Assembly (NCBI GenBank): GCA_030630015.1
Contig: DAOVNV010000124.1
Coordinates: 1 to 7,319 of the forward strand
Source of the DNA: Desulfuromonadales bacterium
GTDB taxonomy: Bacteria > Desulfobacterota > Desulfuromonadia > Desulfuromonadales > BM103
Direction: 5' to 3'
Length of the DNA stretch: 7,319 nt
This document shows positions 1 to 5,506 of the stretch, piece after piece. A program made the position numbers and the translations under genes. Position 1 is the first letter of the stretch. Every line of letters starts with the position of its first letter. The notes under the pieces are model-generated. The model searched no databases and was not told the origin of the DNA. It was given only the letters and a program-made list of their open reading frames with translations.

Positions 1-31
1 TGCCCTCGCTGAGATGCTGATGAATAGTTAC
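1..31. mobile_element. End of a second MITE-like element, cut by window start
   Basis: These bases match, almost base for base, the reverse complement of the left end of the 133-bp element at 1780-1912. The shared string runs tgccct-(c/a)-gctgagatgctga and ends in atagttac. The only differences are one substitution and an extra TGA at about 18-23, a tandem triplet duplication giving ctgaTGAatag. The rest of the element and its outer target duplication lie beyond the window. It ends 16 bp past the stop codon of the response regulator gene, which is on the minus strand, so it forms the 3' flank of that operon. Confidence 0.7.
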
Positions 32-46
32 AGTTTAAAACACGCC

Positions 47-763
47 TCACTCCTTGTCTGCCTCTGGTTCTCTCACAAACCGGTACCCCCTGCCCCTCAC
101 GGTCTGGAAGTAACGGGGAGTTGACGGATCCACCTCGAAATATTTGCGCAGGCGCACAATAAAATTGTCCAGTGTCCTGGTTTCCGTGTCACCGGCAACG
201 CCCCACACCGATTGCAGCAGTTGCGTCCTGGCCAGCACCTGGCCCTCTGCAGCAAAGAAAGTCTCCAGCATTTTGCATTCAAGTCCGGTCAGGTTGATTT
301 CCCCCTGCGCAGTGGTCGCCCGCAATTCCGTAAGATCAACCAGATTCGCACCGAAACGATAAGGCCCCCCATTGATTGCAGTCGGGCGATACCAGCCCGA
401 ACGTCGCAGCATGCCTCGCACCCGCAGCAGGAACTCATCCAGGCTGAACGGCTTGGTAAGATAGTCGTCTGCACCCTCACGCAATCCGGCAATGCGATCC
501 TGTTCTTCACTCAGGGCAGTCAACATCAGAATCGGCAACTGCTGGTTATGCTGGCGCATTTTCCGGCAGACGTCCAAGCCGTTACAATCAGGCAACATCA
601 GATCAAGGATGACCAGATTGAATTCCTCCCGCTTAAAATGAGCCAGTGCCGCGGATCCAGTATCGACATGGGTCACCCGGCAACCGTCCTGTTTCAGGTT
701 GAAAACCAGACCCTGTGCTATATGTGCTTCATCTTCGACGAGAAGGATATGCGGCTGGTTCAT
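47..763 (-). CDS. OmpR/PhoB-family DNA-binding response regulator
   Basis: This 238-residue cytoplasmic transcription factor is presumably phosphorylated by the kinase encoded just upstream. Residues 5-118 form a receiver domain: acidic pocket E10-D11-E12, phospho-acceptor D54 in VILDLMLPD, switch threonine T82 and invariant K104 in the LTKPF motif. Residues about 135-232 form an OmpR-type winged helix, with the recognition-helix region near TRTLDNFIVRLRKYF and a C-terminal wing hairpin ending in TVRGRGYRFV. Length is typical of the family and all phosphorylation residues are present, so it should be functional. A strong purine-rich Shine-Dalgarno sequence (GGAGGAGG on the minus strand) precedes the ATG. 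The ATG overlaps the kinase stop codon in ATGA, so the pair is co-transcribed and probably translationally coupled. I cannot assign a specific system such as PhoB or KdpE, because no target gene in the window points to a stimulus. Confidence 0.97.
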   Translation of the reverse strand: MNQPHILLVEDEAHIAQGLVFNLKQDGCRVTHVDTGSAALAHFKREEFNLVILDLMLPDCNGLDVCRKMRQHNQQLPILMLTALSEEQDRIAGLREGADDYLTKPFSLDEFLLRVRGMLRRSGWYRPTAINGGPYRFGANLVDLTELRATTAQGEINLTGLECKMLETFFAAEGQVLARTQLLQSVWGVAGDTETRTLDNFIVRLRKYFEVDPSTPRYFQTVRGRGYRFVREPEADKE

Positions 764-1713
764 GATGCCTCCTCCCTCGCAATTGCCGGCAAATAGATGT
801 GAAAAGTTGTCCCCAGATTCGGCCCCGGGCTTTCAACGACGACCCTTCCGTGATGCCGCTTAACAGTGGCTTTGACGATGAACAAACCAAGTCCGGAACC
901 TCGAATATTTTCGTTTTTGCGCCGGACCCGGTAAAAAACCTTGAAGATTTTCTTAAGATGTTGCCCTTCCAGTCCCCGGCCTCTGTCCGAAAGTGAGAAA
1001 TGACACTTATCATCCTTCAAATCGAGGCTCACGGTGATATCCGGAGAACCACCCGAATAGAGAATGGCATTTTCCAACAGATTGCGGAAAACCGTCTCCA
1101 TCGCATCCTTATCGATCAGGGCATACAGGTCAGGAGTAATCTTCAGCTTCATTTTGCCGGCCCGCGGCAGGTTATACTGACGCGGATGAAAATACTTTTC
1201 TACCAAATCGGAAAAGTTGATCGTCTGGAGATTGAGTCGCCAGTGTTTCTGCTCAATGCGACTGGCGGAAAGCAGATTGTTGATCAGGCTATTGAGACGA
1301 TTAGTATCACCCTGCATGGTTTCAAGAAAGACCAGCCGCTGTTCGGGAGAAGGGTCATGGCGGCGAATCGTCTCCAGATGCAATTGCAAGGATGCCAGGG
1401 GGGATTTAAGCTCATGAGTTACTTGGGAAATGAACTGTTTCTGCTCGCGAATCAAGGCAGCCTGGCGCGTCCAGTATACGAAAATGACATAAACTCCGAC
1501 CAGAATGGCGACCAACAGCAGCAACCCCTCGACCAAAATCACCCAATCCGGACTGCCGTGCAGCAACTCGGGACTGTATTTTTCAGCCAATTCGCGCAAT
1601 TTACGGTGCTGACCCAGGAACCAGTCGAGCCAGACCACAACAACCAGAATCCACGCCAACTGGATTCCGATAAAAGCCATCAGGGGATTAAACAGTTTTT
1701 TCCACAGTCCCAT
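760..1713 (-). CDS. Two-component sensor histidine kinase, membrane-bound, minimal sensor
   Basis: This 317-residue inner-membrane kinase is the partner of the downstream response regulator. Two hydrophobic helices (about residues 12-33 and 58-81) enclose only about 25 periplasmic residues. There is no room for a normal sensor domain, and only about 18 residues separate the second helix from the H-box, so a full HAMP domain is absent too. The catalytic parts are complete: phospho-acceptor H100 in VTHELKSPL, N-box asparagine N215 in RNLLENAILYS, G1 box DRGRG at 243-247, F-box around IFKVFYRV, and G2 box GSGLGL at 272-277. Family knowledge suggests that such kinases sense within or at the membrane or through a partner protein; the signal is not evident. 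No clear Shine-Dalgarno sequence precedes the ATG at 1713, in contrast to the regulator gene, so the start is somewhat uncertain or the message may have a very short leader. Confidence 0.96.
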   Translation of the reverse strand: MGLWKKLFNPLMAFIGIQLAWILVVVVWLDWFLGQHRKLRELAEKYSPELLHGSPDWVILVEGLLLLVAILVGVYVIFVYWTRQAALIREQKQFISQVTHELKSPLASLQLHLETIRRHDPSPEQRLVFLETMQGDTNRLNSLINNLLSASRIEQKHWRLNLQTINFSDLVEKYFHPRQYNLPRAGKMKLKITPDLYALIDKDAMETVFRNLLENAILYSGGSPDITVSLDLKDDKCHFSLSDRGRGLEGQHLKKIFKVFYRVRRKNENIRGSGLGLFIVKATVKRHHGRVVVESPGPNLGTTFHIYLPAIAREEAS

Positions 1714-1720
1714 GGTGCGG

Positions 1721-1749
1721 TTTTAACATCTCGACACGACTGTCGACAA
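1721..1749 (-). promoter_or_regulatory. Possible kinase-operon promoter with palindromic operator
   Basis: Read on the minus strand, TTGTCG (1749-1744), a 17-bp spacer and TTAAAA (1726-1721) make a weak sigma70-like promoter. It would start transcription only a few bases before the kinase ATG, which would fit the missing Shine-Dalgarno sequence. The spacer and -35 overlap a perfect inverted repeat, TCGACA-cgac-TGTCGA, at 1731-1746. The palindrome is seen directly. Its role as an operator and the promoter itself are inference, and the -10 match is poor. Confidence 0.25.
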
Positions 1750-1771
1750 GCGCTATGTGTTTTTATGAAGT

Positions 1772-1779
1772 TTTTACAG
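1772..1779. repeat. Left target-site duplication TTTTACAG
   Basis: This 8-bp sequence directly abuts the left end of the element (GTAACT...) and is repeated exactly at 1913-1920 directly after its right end. This is the signature of insertion by a transposase that makes 8-bp staggered cuts. Confidence 0.85.
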
Positions 1780-1912
1780 GTAACTATTCAGCATCTCAGC
1801 TAGGGCATGTGGTCTACAGCCATTGCCTGCGTCCAATGTTGTCACTTAACTTCCCGCAAGCAACAGCTATAGCCCACATGCCGTGCGGTTAGTCAGACAG
1901 CTGAATAGTTAC
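1780..1912. mobile_element. 133-bp MITE-like element, probably IS66-type
   Basis: This is a non-coding element with perfect 13-bp terminal inverted repeats: GTAACTATTCAGC at 1780-1792 and GCTGAATAGTTAC at 1900-1912. A second inverted pair lies inside: 1804-1820 matches the complement of 1866-1882 at 15 of 17 positions and includes GGCATGTGG/CCACATGCC. The 45-bp core (1821-1865) has a small CATTG/CAATG hairpin. Exact 8-bp duplications (TTTTACAG) flank both ends. IS66-family elements are known to have ends beginning GTAA and to make 8-bp duplications, so I infer a miniature element mobilised in trans by an IS66-family transposase. No transposase is in the window. It lies in the divergent intergenic region between the kinase and oxidoreductase genes, and the perfect duplications suggest a fairly recent insertion. 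Confidence 0.85.
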
Positions 1913-1920
1913 TTTTACAG
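1913..1920. repeat. Right target-site duplication TTTTACAG
   Basis: Exact direct repeat of 1772-1779, immediately after the right terminal inverted repeat. Removing the element plus one copy restores a continuous presumed ancestral intergenic sequence. Confidence 0.85.
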
Positions 1921-2002
1921 AACTATTACATTAGATGGCAGCCGCATTTGCTAACATGCGCTAATCAAAACCAGCCTGTCAACATTTGATCAAGGAGTTG
2001 TG

Positions 2003-3076
2003 ATGCGCATCGGAAAACATGAAGTCGTTCATCCATTAATCCAGGGAGGGATGGCTGTCCGAATCTCCGGCGCTCGACTGGCCGGCAACGTGGCGCTGTG
2101 CGGCGGGATTGGTGTGGTTGCCACGGCGGGCATCGCCCTGGACAGTTCCCGCTACGATGGCAGCAACTATTTCGCAGCCGAGCCCCTGGCCCTCAAGGAT
2201 GAATTGCGCAAGGCATATGAAATTGCACCCAACGGTGTTATCGGAACCAACTGCATGGTTGCCGTCACCGATTTTGCCGAACTGGTTCGTGCTTCATGCG
2301 AAGGAGGAGCAAAGCTGATCGTCAGTGGCGCCGGACTACCTCTCAATCTACCGGGACTGACTGCCGACTGGCCTGATGTTGCCCTGGTACCGATCGTCTC
2401 ATCGGTCAAAGCCGCGAACATCATCTTGAAAAGATGGAGCAAAAACTACAACCGTCTCCCCGACGCAATCGTTGTCGAGGATCCGGACACCGCCGGTGGA
2501 CACTTGGGCGAGAAGCTTGAAAAAATCGGGATCGGCGAATATGACCAGTACGCAACGGTTCGTGGCGTCAAACAGCTGCTGCGTGAAGAATATGATTGCC
2601 AGGCTCCGGTCATTGCCGCAGGCGGAGTTTGGGATCGCGCCGACGTCGAGTATGCCCTGCAACAGGGTGCGGACGGAGTGCAGATGGGCACGCGCTTTGT
2701 TACCACCGAGGAATGTGATGCCGACGATGCCTTCAAACAGGCCTATCTGGATTGCACAAAAGAGGACATTGGGTTGATCATGAGTCCGGCGGGCCTACCG
2801 GGGCGCGCCCTTTTCAGAAATATCGAAGCGATCAGGGCCAGGGACCTTAAAATGACACCGACCTGCCCGACCGGATGCCTGCGCAAGTGCACGTACAAAT
2901 CATCGGGCGAAAGATACTGCATCGTGCATGCCCTCGACCGGGCTCAGCGCGGTGATGTGGAAACCGGCCTGATTTTCTGTGGCACGAATGCCTGGCGCGC
3001 CGAACGCATCGAAACCGTCGCGGAAATCTTTGCCGAGCTTTTCGGCAAGGAGCACAACGAAGTCATCAACGGCTGA
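2003..3076 (+). CDS. Nitronate monooxygenase-like (2-nitropropane dioxygenase family) FMN oxidoreductase
   Basis: A 357-residue soluble TIM-barrel flavoprotein of the NPD/FabK-like family, whose members oxidise alkyl nitronates or act as NAD(P)H-dependent enoyl-ACP reductases. FMN-binding features are visible: N-terminal PLIQGGMAVRISG (11-23) and ALCGGIGVVATAG (31-43), the AGGHLG motif (164-169), IAAGGV (204-209) and the phosphate-binding GADGVQMGTRF (222-232). Near the C-terminus four cysteines (C288, C292, C296, C306) form a CxxxC-xxx-C-x9-C cluster. I recall a similar cluster in clostridial and deltaproteobacterial relatives, but not in classical nitronate monooxygenases. Substrate is therefore open: nitronate, enoyl-thioester or another. 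AAGGAG at 1992-1997 lies 5 nt before the ATG at 2003, but only 2 nt before an in-frame GTG at 2000, so I prefer the ATG. The gene is monocistronic, with its own terminator at 3098-3140. I see no clear promoter in 1921-1990. Confidence 0.9.
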   Translation: MRIGKHEVVHPLIQGGMAVRISGARLAGNVALCGGIGVVATAGIALDSSRYDGSNYFAAEPLALKDELRKAYEIAPNGVIGTNCMVAVTDFAELVRASCEGGAKLIVSGAGLPLNLPGLTADWPDVALVPIVSSVKAANIILKRWSKNYNRLPDAIVVEDPDTAGGHLGEKLEKIGIGEYDQYATVRGVKQLLREEYDCQAPVIAAGGVWDRADVEYALQQGADGVQMGTRFVTTEECDADDAFKQAYLDCTKEDIGLIMSPAGLPGRALFRNIEAIRARDLKMTPTCPTGCLRKCTYKSSGERYCIVHALDRAQRGDVETGLIFCGTNAWRAERIETVAEIFAELFGKEHNEVING

Positions 3077-3097
3077 GCAAGACATCAATTGCCGATC

Positions 3098-3140
3098 AAA
3101 CACCAACGCCCCCACTGCTCAAGCGGGGGCGTTGGTGTTT
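3098..3140 (+). terminator. Intrinsic terminator after the flavin oxidoreductase gene
   Basis: A perfect 16-bp stem (3098-3113 with 3125-3140; core CACCAACGCCCCC with its complement) has an 11-nt loop (actgctcaagc). It begins 22 bp after the stop codon. The stem ends in AAA on one side and TTT on the other, but the T-run is short on the plus strand, so part of its effect may be mRNA 3'-end protection. Confidence 0.85.
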
Positions 3141-3155
3141 CAGCTAGAGTACAAA

Positions 3156-3179
3156 AGGCGGGATGTGCTGAATAGTTAT
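3156..3179. repeat. Solo, degenerate end of the MITE family
   Basis: GCTGAATAGTTA at 3167-3178 is identical to the first 12 bases of the 13-bp terminal repeat of the 1780-1912 element; the final C is replaced by T. The preceding GC-GGGATG-TG aligns with GCTGAGATG of the other copies, with small indels. No opposite end and no target duplication could be identified nearby. CAGCTAGAG at 3141-3149 resembles the sub-terminal CAGCTAGGG of the intact copy and may be a remnant. Probably a decayed or deleted insertion. Confidence 0.5.
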
Positions 3180-3242
3180 GATGGCCCTTTGGATTTTCGT
3201 GAGTGATTGAGGGTCGTCTTGCAGGGTCAAAATAAGCTTCAC

Positions 3243-3272
3243 TTGACAGCCGACCGGCAAACCGACTATAGT
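3243..3272 (+). promoter_or_regulatory. Strong sigma70-type promoter
   Basis: The perfect -35 hexamer TTGACA (3243-3248) is followed by an 18-bp spacer and TATAGT (3267-3272), which matches the -10 consensus at five of six positions. Transcription should begin near A3278/G3279, exactly where a hairpin-capped transcript starts. It is the best promoter match in the window. It lies 237 bp upstream of the helicase start and reads toward it. Confidence 0.7.
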
Positions 3273-3278
3273 TTTGCA

Positions 3279-3365
3279 GTTGCCGTGATTACCCGGCGAC
3301 TTTAAGCTGTTCCAGGATCATCACGTAGCCATCGTAACGCCCCGGACTGTTTCGGGGCGTTTTTT
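3279..3365 (+). ncRNA. Candidate small RNA or attenuated leader upstream of the helicase gene
   Basis: A transcript from the promoter at 3243-3272 would be about 87 nt long. It would open with a 7-bp hairpin (3279-3285 with 3294-3300, including one G-U pair; loop tgattacc), continue through about 35 nt with little evident pairing, and end in a canonical intrinsic terminator (3336-3365). That layout is classical for a bacterial small RNA. The same parts could be a 5' leader with a conditional terminator controlling the DEAD-box gene 113 bp downstream, since I see no other good promoter between the terminator and that gene. I do not recognise a known RNA or riboswitch class. A minus-strand frame also stays open across this stretch for 24 codons, so a gene remnant is an alternative. 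Confidence 0.5.
3336..3365 (+). terminator. Intrinsic terminator with T-tract
   Basis: A GC-rich 9-bp stem, AACGCCCCG (3336-3344) with CGGGGCGTT (3353-3361), has an 8-nt loop. Its 3' side runs into six consecutive T residues (3360-3365). This is textbook Rho-independent architecture on the plus strand. No protein gene ends just before it on this strand, so it must serve the predicted short RNA or act as an attenuator. Confidence 0.8.
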
Positions 3366-3444
3366 ATGCGCCATACAAAGAGCGCTAAGCCCGTCAACGA
3401 TGTCCCGCCTACCTGTCACGGCCCACTTCAATCCAGACGGGTTC

Positions 3445-3465
3445 CAGGAGTCAGACAGACTCCTG
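3445..3465 (+). promoter_or_regulatory. Hairpin just upstream of the helicase ribosome binding site
   Basis: CAGGAGT (3445-3451) pairs perfectly with ACTCCTG (3459-3465) around the loop cagacag. The hairpin ends 6 bases before the Shine-Dalgarno stretch AAAGGA (3469-3474) of the helicase gene. It hides an AGGAG element in its 5' arm. It could influence translation initiation; this is inference. Confidence 0.4.
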
Positions 3466-3478
3466 AATAAAGGAATTT

Positions 3479-4729
3479 ATGCAGTTCAACCAATTCGATT
3501 TTCACCCCAAGATCGCCGCCGGAGTCGTTGCCGCCGGGTTTACCCAGCCGACTCCTATCCAGGCGCAAGCGATCCCCAAGATCATGCAGCACCGTGATGT
3601 AATGGGCCTGGCGCAGACCGGGACCGGTAAAACCGCGGCATTCGGCCTGCCGATTCTCCACCAGTTGATGAAAGGCCGGCGCGGCTGTGTACGCGCCCTG
3701 GTTGTCGCCCCCACCCGCGAGCTCGCTGAACAGATTCACACGGCGATCAGCCTGCTGGGCAAGCAGAGTGGTCTGCGTAGCGTCACAATCTATGGCGGGG
3801 TCGGCATTAACCCGCAGATAACCAAGCTCAAGCGAGGGGCCGAGATCGTCGTTGCCTGTCCGGGACGCCTGCTCGATCACATCAAGCAGTCGACCATCGA
3901 TCTGAGTCAGCTGGACGTGCTGGTGCTTGACGAGGCCGACCGGATGTTCGACATGGGCTTCTTGCCGGATATCCGGCGAATCATCAAATGCCTGCCGGCG
4001 AAGCGCCAGACCCTGCTCTTCTCGGCGACCATGCCGAAGGCGATCCGGCATCTGGCCCAGGAGGTCCTCAACAACCCGGAAACGGTCCAGGTCGATACGG
4101 TCGCCCCTGCAGTAACGGTCAGCCACGCGCTCTATCCGGTCGCCCAACATCTCAAAACCGACCTGTTACTGAAGCTGCTGCAGCAAACCGATACCGAATC
4201 AGTGCTGGTCTTCACCCGTACCAAACACCGGGCCAAGCGGCTCGGCGAGAAGCTGGGCAAGTGCGGTTACCGGGCAGCCTCACTGCAGGGCAACCTCTCC
4301 CAGTCGCGGCGCCAGGCAGCCCTGGACGGCTTCCGCGACGGCCGTGTCCAGATCCTGGTAGCGACCGATATCGCTGCCCGAGGCATCGATGTGTCGCAGA
4401 TCTCGCATGTGGTCAATTTCGATATGCCTGATACGGCCGATGCCTATATCCACCGAATCGGCCGTACCGGTCGTGCCGCCCGCAGCGGAGCTGCGTTCAC
4501 CATGGTCAGCAACGATGATGGGGTTATGGTGCGGACCATCGAGCGGGTTCTCGGCTCCCAGATCGAGATGTGCAGACTGGATGGTTTCGATTACGATGTG
4601 CCGGCCCCTAAACGACCTGCTCAGCCTTCGCGGCGCCCGGCGCGATCCCTGCCGCGTGCCAAGTCACAGAAGAACAAGGTGAAACAACCATCCGGCAACA
4701 GGAAGGCCGCCGCTGGCAGACAACGTTAA
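3479..4729 (+). CDS. rhlE: DEAD-box ATP-dependent RNA helicase, RhlE type
   Basis: A 416-residue cytoplasmic helicase that unwinds short RNA duplexes using ATP, with likely roles in ribosome assembly, RNA decay and growth in the cold. All motifs are present in order: Q motif GFTQPTPIQ (20-28), Walker A AQTGTGKT (45-52), Ia PTRELAEQ (79-86), GG (106-107), Ib with the variant CPGR (127-130), DEAD (151-154), SAT (182-184), IV LVFTRTK (243-249), V ATDIAARGIDV (295-305) and VI HRIGRTGR (325-332). The last 45 or so residues are a disordered basic tail rich in R, K, P and S, as in RhlE proteins, where such tails bind RNA. The RNase-binding or RRM-like extensions of larger family members (DeaD, DbpA) are absent. 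AAAGGA ends 4 nt before the ATG, a slightly short spacing. The long structured upstream region suggests post-transcriptional control. Confidence 0.96.
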   Translation: MQFNQFDFHPKIAAGVVAAGFTQPTPIQAQAIPKIMQHRDVMGLAQTGTGKTAAFGLPILHQLMKGRRGCVRALVVAPTRELAEQIHTAISLLGKQSGLRSVTIYGGVGINPQITKLKRGAEIVVACPGRLLDHIKQSTIDLSQLDVLVLDEADRMFDMGFLPDIRRIIKCLPAKRQTLLFSATMPKAIRHLAQEVLNNPETVQVDTVAPAVTVSHALYPVAQHLKTDLLLKLLQQTDTESVLVFTRTKHRAKRLGEKLGKCGYRAASLQGNLSQSRRQAALDGFRDGRVQILVATDIAARGIDVSQISHVVNFDMPDTADAYIHRIGRTGRAARSGAAFTMVSNDDGVMVRTIERVLGSQIEMCRLDGFDYDVPAPKRPAQPSRRPARSLPRAKSQKNKVKQPSGNRKAAAGRQR

Positions 4730-4755
4730 GAACAGCCATCGCCGCTTGCTTTTTG

Positions 4756-4773
4756 TCTTGAAAGTTGTCAAGA
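4756..4773 (+). promoter_or_regulatory. Short inverted repeat before the spermidine-synthase-like gene
   Basis: TCTTGA (4756-4761) and TCAAGA (4768-4773) form a 6-bp inverted repeat with a 6-base spacer, ending 7 bp before the ATG. It occupies the ribosome-binding region, where no strong Shine-Dalgarno sequence is visible. It could be an operator or a weak hairpin limiting translation. A chance occurrence cannot be excluded. Confidence 0.25.
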
Positions 4774-4780
4774 TTTCACT

Positions 4781-5455
4781 ATGGCCAAGCCTTGGAAGAC
4801 CATTGAAAGCATCACCACTGACGAAGGCGTACTAGAGCTGCGCCAGCGCGATGACCGCGATTTCCTGATCACCGTCGGCGGCCAGGTGCTGATGAACAGT
4901 ATGGCCAACCGCTCCGAGGTGGTGCTCGGGGAACTCGGCTGCAAACAGTTGAAAAACCATCCCGCCCCACGAGTGCTGGTCGGCGGTCTCGGCATGGGCT
5001 ACACGCTCAAAGCTGCCCTTGACAGCCTGCCGAAGATGGCTCAAGTGGTGGTCGCCGAATTGAACCCGGTGGTGCTCAAGTGGTGTCAGGGGCCATTAGC
5101 CCCACTGACCGACTGTGCAGCAAACGACCCCCGCGTCAGCGTTGAAATCGCCAATGTTGCTGATCTGATTCGTCGAGCAGCCAAAGCTGTCCCAACCGAG
5201 CGCTACGATGCCATCATCTTCGACCTCTACAAGGGGCCACATCATCGGACCGATGCGCGCAACGACCCACTCTACGGCAGCCGAGCGATCGGTTTAGCTC
5301 GAGAGGCCCTGAAAGACAAGGGTGTGTTTGCCATTTGGGGGGAGAATTACGATGATGGCTTTGTTAAACAGTTACGCACCGCCGGTTTCAAGGTCAGCAG
5401 CCAACGCCCCGGCCGCGGTGGCCTGCGGCATGTGGTATTTATCAGTGAAAAATGA
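4781..5455 (+). CDS. Spermidine/spermine synthase-fold methyltransferase-like protein
   Basis: A 224-residue Rossmann-fold protein of the spermidine-synthase family, shorter than SpeE (about 280-300). It starts directly with a beta-hairpin region (GVLELRQRDDRDFLITVGG, residues 16-34) like the one that precedes the fold in aminopropyltransferases. Cofactor-site features are GGLGMGYTLKAAL (68-80) and the acidic strand end VVVAELNP (89-96, E93). At the position where polyamine synthases have the catalytic DxxDP-type motif, this protein has FDLYKGPHH (147-155), so aminopropyl transfer is doubtful. The fold and the nucleoside-cofactor pocket are supported; the reaction is not. It follows the helicase gene by 51 bp on the same strand, with no terminator between, so co-transcription is possible. 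The start is the first ATG in frame and keeps the family N-terminus, although the Shine-Dalgarno sequence is weak. Confidence 0.8.
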   Translation: MAKPWKTIESITTDEGVLELRQRDDRDFLITVGGQVLMNSMANRSEVVLGELGCKQLKNHPAPRVLVGGLGMGYTLKAALDSLPKMAQVVVAELNPVVLKWCQGPLAPLTDCAANDPRVSVEIANVADLIRRAAKAVPTERYDAIIFDLYKGPHHRTDARNDPLYGSRAIGLAREALKDKGVFAIWGENYDDGFVKQLRTAGFKVSSQRPGRGGLRHVVFISEK

Positions 5456-5506
5456 TATAAGGAACGCCTGAACGCAGGCAAAACAGCAATCGGAAAGGAC
5501 AACCAG

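Noticed and set aside
212..796. Plus-strand open frame of 194 codons opposite the response regulator
   Set aside because: It is antisense to a complete, motif-bearing regulator gene and has no recognisable domain: a shadow of the coding strand.
1000..1803. Plus-strand open frame of 267 codons opposite the histidine kinase
   Set aside because: The opposite strand carries all kinase motifs; this frame has low-complexity Q/N/R-rich content, no domain and runs into the MITE.
1839..1873. Promoter inside the MITE (TTGTCA ... TATAGC)
   Set aside because: The spacer is 23 bp, too long for a sigma70 promoter.
1..1920. Composite transposon carrying the two-component operon between two MITE copies
   Set aside because: The 1780-1912 element has its own matching 8-bp duplications on both sides, so it inserted alone. 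In a composite element the inner flank would not duplicate the outer one.
3289..3363. Minus-strand open frame of 24 codons across the predicted RNA, with a protein-like tail (YDGYVMILEQLKVAG)
   Set aside because: It has no start codon, overlaps a canonical terminator and lies opposite a strong promoter. A gene remnant is possible but unsupported; kept only as a caveat to the RNA call.
3428..4150. Minus-strand open frame of 240 codons opposite the helicase
   Set aside because: Antisense to the conserved DEAD-box motifs; D/R/L-rich composition typical of a shadow frame.
4730..4780. Terminator between the helicase and the spermidine-synthase-like gene
   Set aside because: A T-rich stretch (TTTTT near 4750) exists but no stem of useful length precedes it.
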